Position numbers and translations under genes: made by a program. The notes below the pieces were generated by a model. That model saw only the letters and a program-made list of their open reading frames with translations, was not told where the DNA came from and made no database searches. Below, in pieces: positions 44,260 to 45,718 of a DNA stretch of 45,718 nt. This stretch comes from Nitrospirota bacterium (GTDB lineage Bacteria; Nitrospirota; 9FT-COMBO-42-15; HDB-SIOI813), in the NCBI GenBank assembly GCA_020851375.1, contig JADZCV010000003.1, forward strand, positions 1-45,718. Direction: 5' to 3'. Numbering within the stretch: position 1 is the stretch's first letter; every line of letters starts with the position of its first letter.

Positions 44260-44628
44260 TTATTCAAAATCCAATTTCTTGAGAATCAATTTTAACTGAT
44301 TGTTATCTGAAATTGTGTCAATGTAAAATAGTCCTGGCGAGCAATCAATGCTTTGAGATGTAGTCATCTTAATGTTCATTGCTGATTTTATTACTTCAGT
44401 CATAAAGGCAGTATTGTCAGATTGGTCTTTAACATTCCCGAGTTGCCAGCCGTTATTGATGGTAATATCAGCTCCAGTTTTTCCAAGACCAGATTTAATA
44501 GATATAAGATATGGTTTTCTTAAATCCGGAAGAGTAAAAGCATGATAGATCTTGCGCTTTTCCAGATCCTCGCAGTCCCTATTCTCTATGCAAAGCGCAA
44601 AGACCTGTTCTTTGTTACTTCGTGCCAT
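44260..44628 (-). CDS. Uncharacterised small protein
   Basis: I do not recognise this 122-residue protein as a named family. It begins MARSNKEQVFALCIENRDCE and then DLEKRKIYHAFTL, a start that recurs in small proteins found next to toxin-antitoxin loci, followed by a hydrophilic region with no Cys pair, membrane helix or catalytic motif. The start is the ATG at 44628 (a GTG at 44634 is possible); the ribosome site is weak. It sits at the edge of the accessory segment on the right of the window, opposite in strand to the DUF433/DUF5615 pair. Confidence 0.5.
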   Translation of the reverse strand: MARSNKEQVFALCIENRDCEDLEKRKIYHAFTLPDLRKPYLISIKSGLGKTGADITINNGWQLGNVKDQSDNTAFMTEVIKSAMNIKMTTSQSIDCSPGLFYIDTISDNNQLKLILKKLDFE

Positions 44629-44715
44629 TTTCACAATCCAGAAGGCATTAAAGAGATGGCGCTATTTTAAGGAGGTCTTTACCCTCATGTCAACATTTTC
44701 CATGGCAATGAACTG

Positions 44716-44744
44716 TTGGTTTGCCTGGAGGAGTATGATACAAT
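44716..44744 (+). promoter_or_regulatory. Predicted promoter of the DUF433/DUF5615 pair
   Basis: TTGGTT (44716-44721) and TACAAT (44739-44744) stand 17 bases apart, 31 bases before the DUF433 ATG. AAGGAG lies at the expected place before that ATG. Autoregulation by the antitoxin would be expected for such modules. Confidence 0.4.
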
Positions 44745-44775
44745 AGGCTGATTTTGAGAATAAGGGGGTAAGGAG

Positions 44776-45006
44776 ATGTTCGATCGAATTACATTTGATC
44801 CACGTATCATGGGTGGACGGGCCTGTATCCGGGGGATGAGGATCACGGTTTCTCTGGTTGTCAACCTGGTGGCCAACTGGATGACAACGGAAGAGATACT
44901 GAAGGAGTATCCGGATCTGGAGCCGGCAGATATCCGGCAGGCGCTCCAATATGCGGCCTCACTGGCCAGTGAGGAAGTGCATTCTCTGACAGGAAACTGG
45001 CCTTGA
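44776..45006 (+). CDS. DUF433 antitoxin, second copy
   Basis: The 76-residue protein has FDPRIMGGRACIRGMRITVSL and MTTEEILKEYPDLEPADIRQAL, the DUF433 signature. It is clearly related to, but not a recent copy of, the one at 22683-22925. Its end overlaps the start of the DUF5615 gene. Confidence 0.88.
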   Translation: MFDRITFDPRIMGGRACIRGMRITVSLVVNLVANWMTTEEILKEYPDLEPADIRQALQYAASLASEEVHSLTGNWP

Positions 45007-45383
45007 AATTCCTGGCGGATATGGGTGTCTCCATGAGCACTGTGTTGGCACTCCGTGAGCATGGACACGAGGCGGTTCATCTCCGCGAGGAGAACCTGGG
45101 GCGTCTTCCTGATGGCGCCATCATGGAAAAGGCCAGGCGTGAGGGACGGATCGTCTTGACATTTGATCTGGACTTCGGAGATATACTGGCTGCCAGCGCT
45201 CAGACTCTCCCCAGCGTTATTATCTTTCGGTTGCACAACCAGATCCCCTCATCGGTAACACCAAAATTATTGAAGGTTATATCGAAGCGCAGCAATGAAC
45301 TGGCAGAAGGCGCCATCATCATTGTAGAGGATGCCCGATACAGACTGCGCCGGTTGCCTCTGGAACCATCAAGAGAGGAATAA
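45003..45383 (+). CDS. DUF5615 PIN-like putative toxin, second copy
   Basis: The 126-residue protein starts with TTG (45003) inside the antitoxin end and reads KFLADMGVSMSTVLALREHG, then RIVLTFDLDFGDIL, carrying the PIN-like acidic residues of DUF5615. The first site here is ADM instead of the LDEN of the 22.3-kb copy, so one acidic position keeps only D. RNase function is inferred from the family. Confidence 0.85.
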   Translation: MKFLADMGVSMSTVLALREHGHEAVHLREENLGRLPDGAIMEKARREGRIVLTFDLDFGDILAASAQTLPSVIIFRLHNQIPSSVTPKLLKVISKRSNELAEGAIIIVEDARYRLRRLPLEPSREE

Positions 45384-45425
45384 AAGATGTTGTACCTGAC
45401 AAGGGGCAGATTACAACTATGAGAA

Positions 45426-45623
45426 ATGAGGCCAACTGTGCGCATTACCGATATTCCTGAAATCAGCAAATTGAGTACGCCGGAAAAGATCCTGCTGGTT
45501 GAGGATCTGTGGGACGCAATCGCTTTAGATGAATCGGGTGTGCCTGTCCCTCAGAGCCATAGGGAAGAGTTGGACAGGAGGCTTAAAAAATATGGTCCTT
45601 CCGGAATTGTCGTGGGTCGGTAA
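45426..45623 (+). CDS. Addiction-module antitoxin (TIGR02574-like), apparently orphan
   Basis: The 65-residue protein contains LSTPEKILLVEDLWDAIALD and then VPVPQSHREELDRRLKKY, the pattern of the putative addiction-module component family. Such genes are normally followed by a RelE/ParE toxin. Here an ISL3-type transposase start follows 36 bases later, so the partner may have been displaced. An overlapping ATG at 45419 opens only a short frame. It lies 43 bases after the DUF5615 gene. Confidence 0.8.
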   Translation: MRPTVRITDIPEISKLSTPEKILLVEDLWDAIALDESGVPVPQSHREELDRRLKKYGPSGIVVGR

Positions 45624-45658
45624 GTCTTGTATGATAGGTCCCCAAGGAGGGGATACCG

Positions 45659-45718
45659 ATGCGAGATACCGACCTGTACAGACAAGTTCTCGGGTTGCAG
45701 GAGCCGTGGTTTGTGGAA
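45659..45718 (+). CDS. ISL3-type transposase, start only (cut by window end)
   Basis: The last 60 bases encode MRDTDLYRQVLGLQEPWFVE, which matches the usual first residues of ISL3-family transposases (LY..LLGL..PW.V). AAGGAGG lies 8 bases before the ATG. The rest is outside the window, so completeness and the element's ends cannot be judged. Confidence 0.6.
   Translation, partial: MRDTDLYRQVLGLQEPWFVE

Overview
The window looks like a chromosomal segment of a Gram-negative, probably anaerobic or facultative bacterium. Outer-membrane and periplasm genes (lolA, lspA, an OmpH/Skp chaperone, a SurA-like lipoprotein) show a diderm cell. A four-subunit fumarate reductase, a split glycine decarboxylase (gcvPA/gcvPB), RNase J and a YfhL-type ferredoxin, together with frequent ATA isoleucine codons, fit Nitrospirota or a deltaproteobacterial relative. 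That placement is inference; no rRNA or universal marker tree can be made here.

Layout. 1-4290 is an accessory island: a small exported protein, then a segment bounded by inverted copies of a short repeat (667-690 and 4265-4290). Inside it lie, all on the minus strand, the N-terminal half of a REP-associated tyrosine transposase (RAYT) fused in frame to an Rhs C-terminal toxin of the Tlde1/DUF2778 type, a coupled secreted protein that is probably its immunity partner, an IS1182-type transposase with a frameshifted end, and the C-terminal half of a RAYT. 4289-8170 holds frdABCD with a yjbQ-family gene in front (minus). A perfect 58-bp palindrome at 8236-8293 is built from two copies of the repeat that bounds the island. 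8295-12330 holds gcvT-gcvPA-gcvPB without gcvH. 12425-13580 holds a membrane monohaem protein and a SugE/Gdx exporter. 14001-15378 (plus) holds prmA and a methyltransferase.

15375-16011 is a Phd/VapC module with a broken toxin. 16044-17888 is an LsrF-like aldolase with a zinc dehydrogenase. 18116-19163 is a graveyard of DUF488 and YoeB remains. glgX and an OsmC protein follow. 21778-23540 holds broken DNA-methyltransferase tails around an intact DUF433/DUF5615 toxin-antitoxin pair.

23541-33183 is mostly core: Nudix hydrolase, HTH/zinc-ribbon regulator, ileS-lspA-TPR-rluD, ferredoxin, HD-GYP protein, an unknown protein and hemL. 33589-38667 (minus) is rnj-ftsK-lolA-yajQ. 38821-43014 (minus) is pdxA-rsmA-skp-surA-like-HAMP-zincin, an envelope-biogenesis cluster. 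A CDF metal exporter follows. The right edge (44260-45718) is accessory again: an unknown protein, a second DUF433/DUF5615 pair, an orphan addiction-module antitoxin and the start of an ISL3-type transposase.

Palindromic repeats of the type GTCATTCCCGC...GCGGGAATGAC recur in intergenic gaps (about 5.1, 6.0, 13.9, 18.0, 33.2-33.5 and 43.1 kb), sometimes in tandem. The most interesting object is the RAYT-Rhs toxin chimera with its secreted partner inside the repeat-bounded island.
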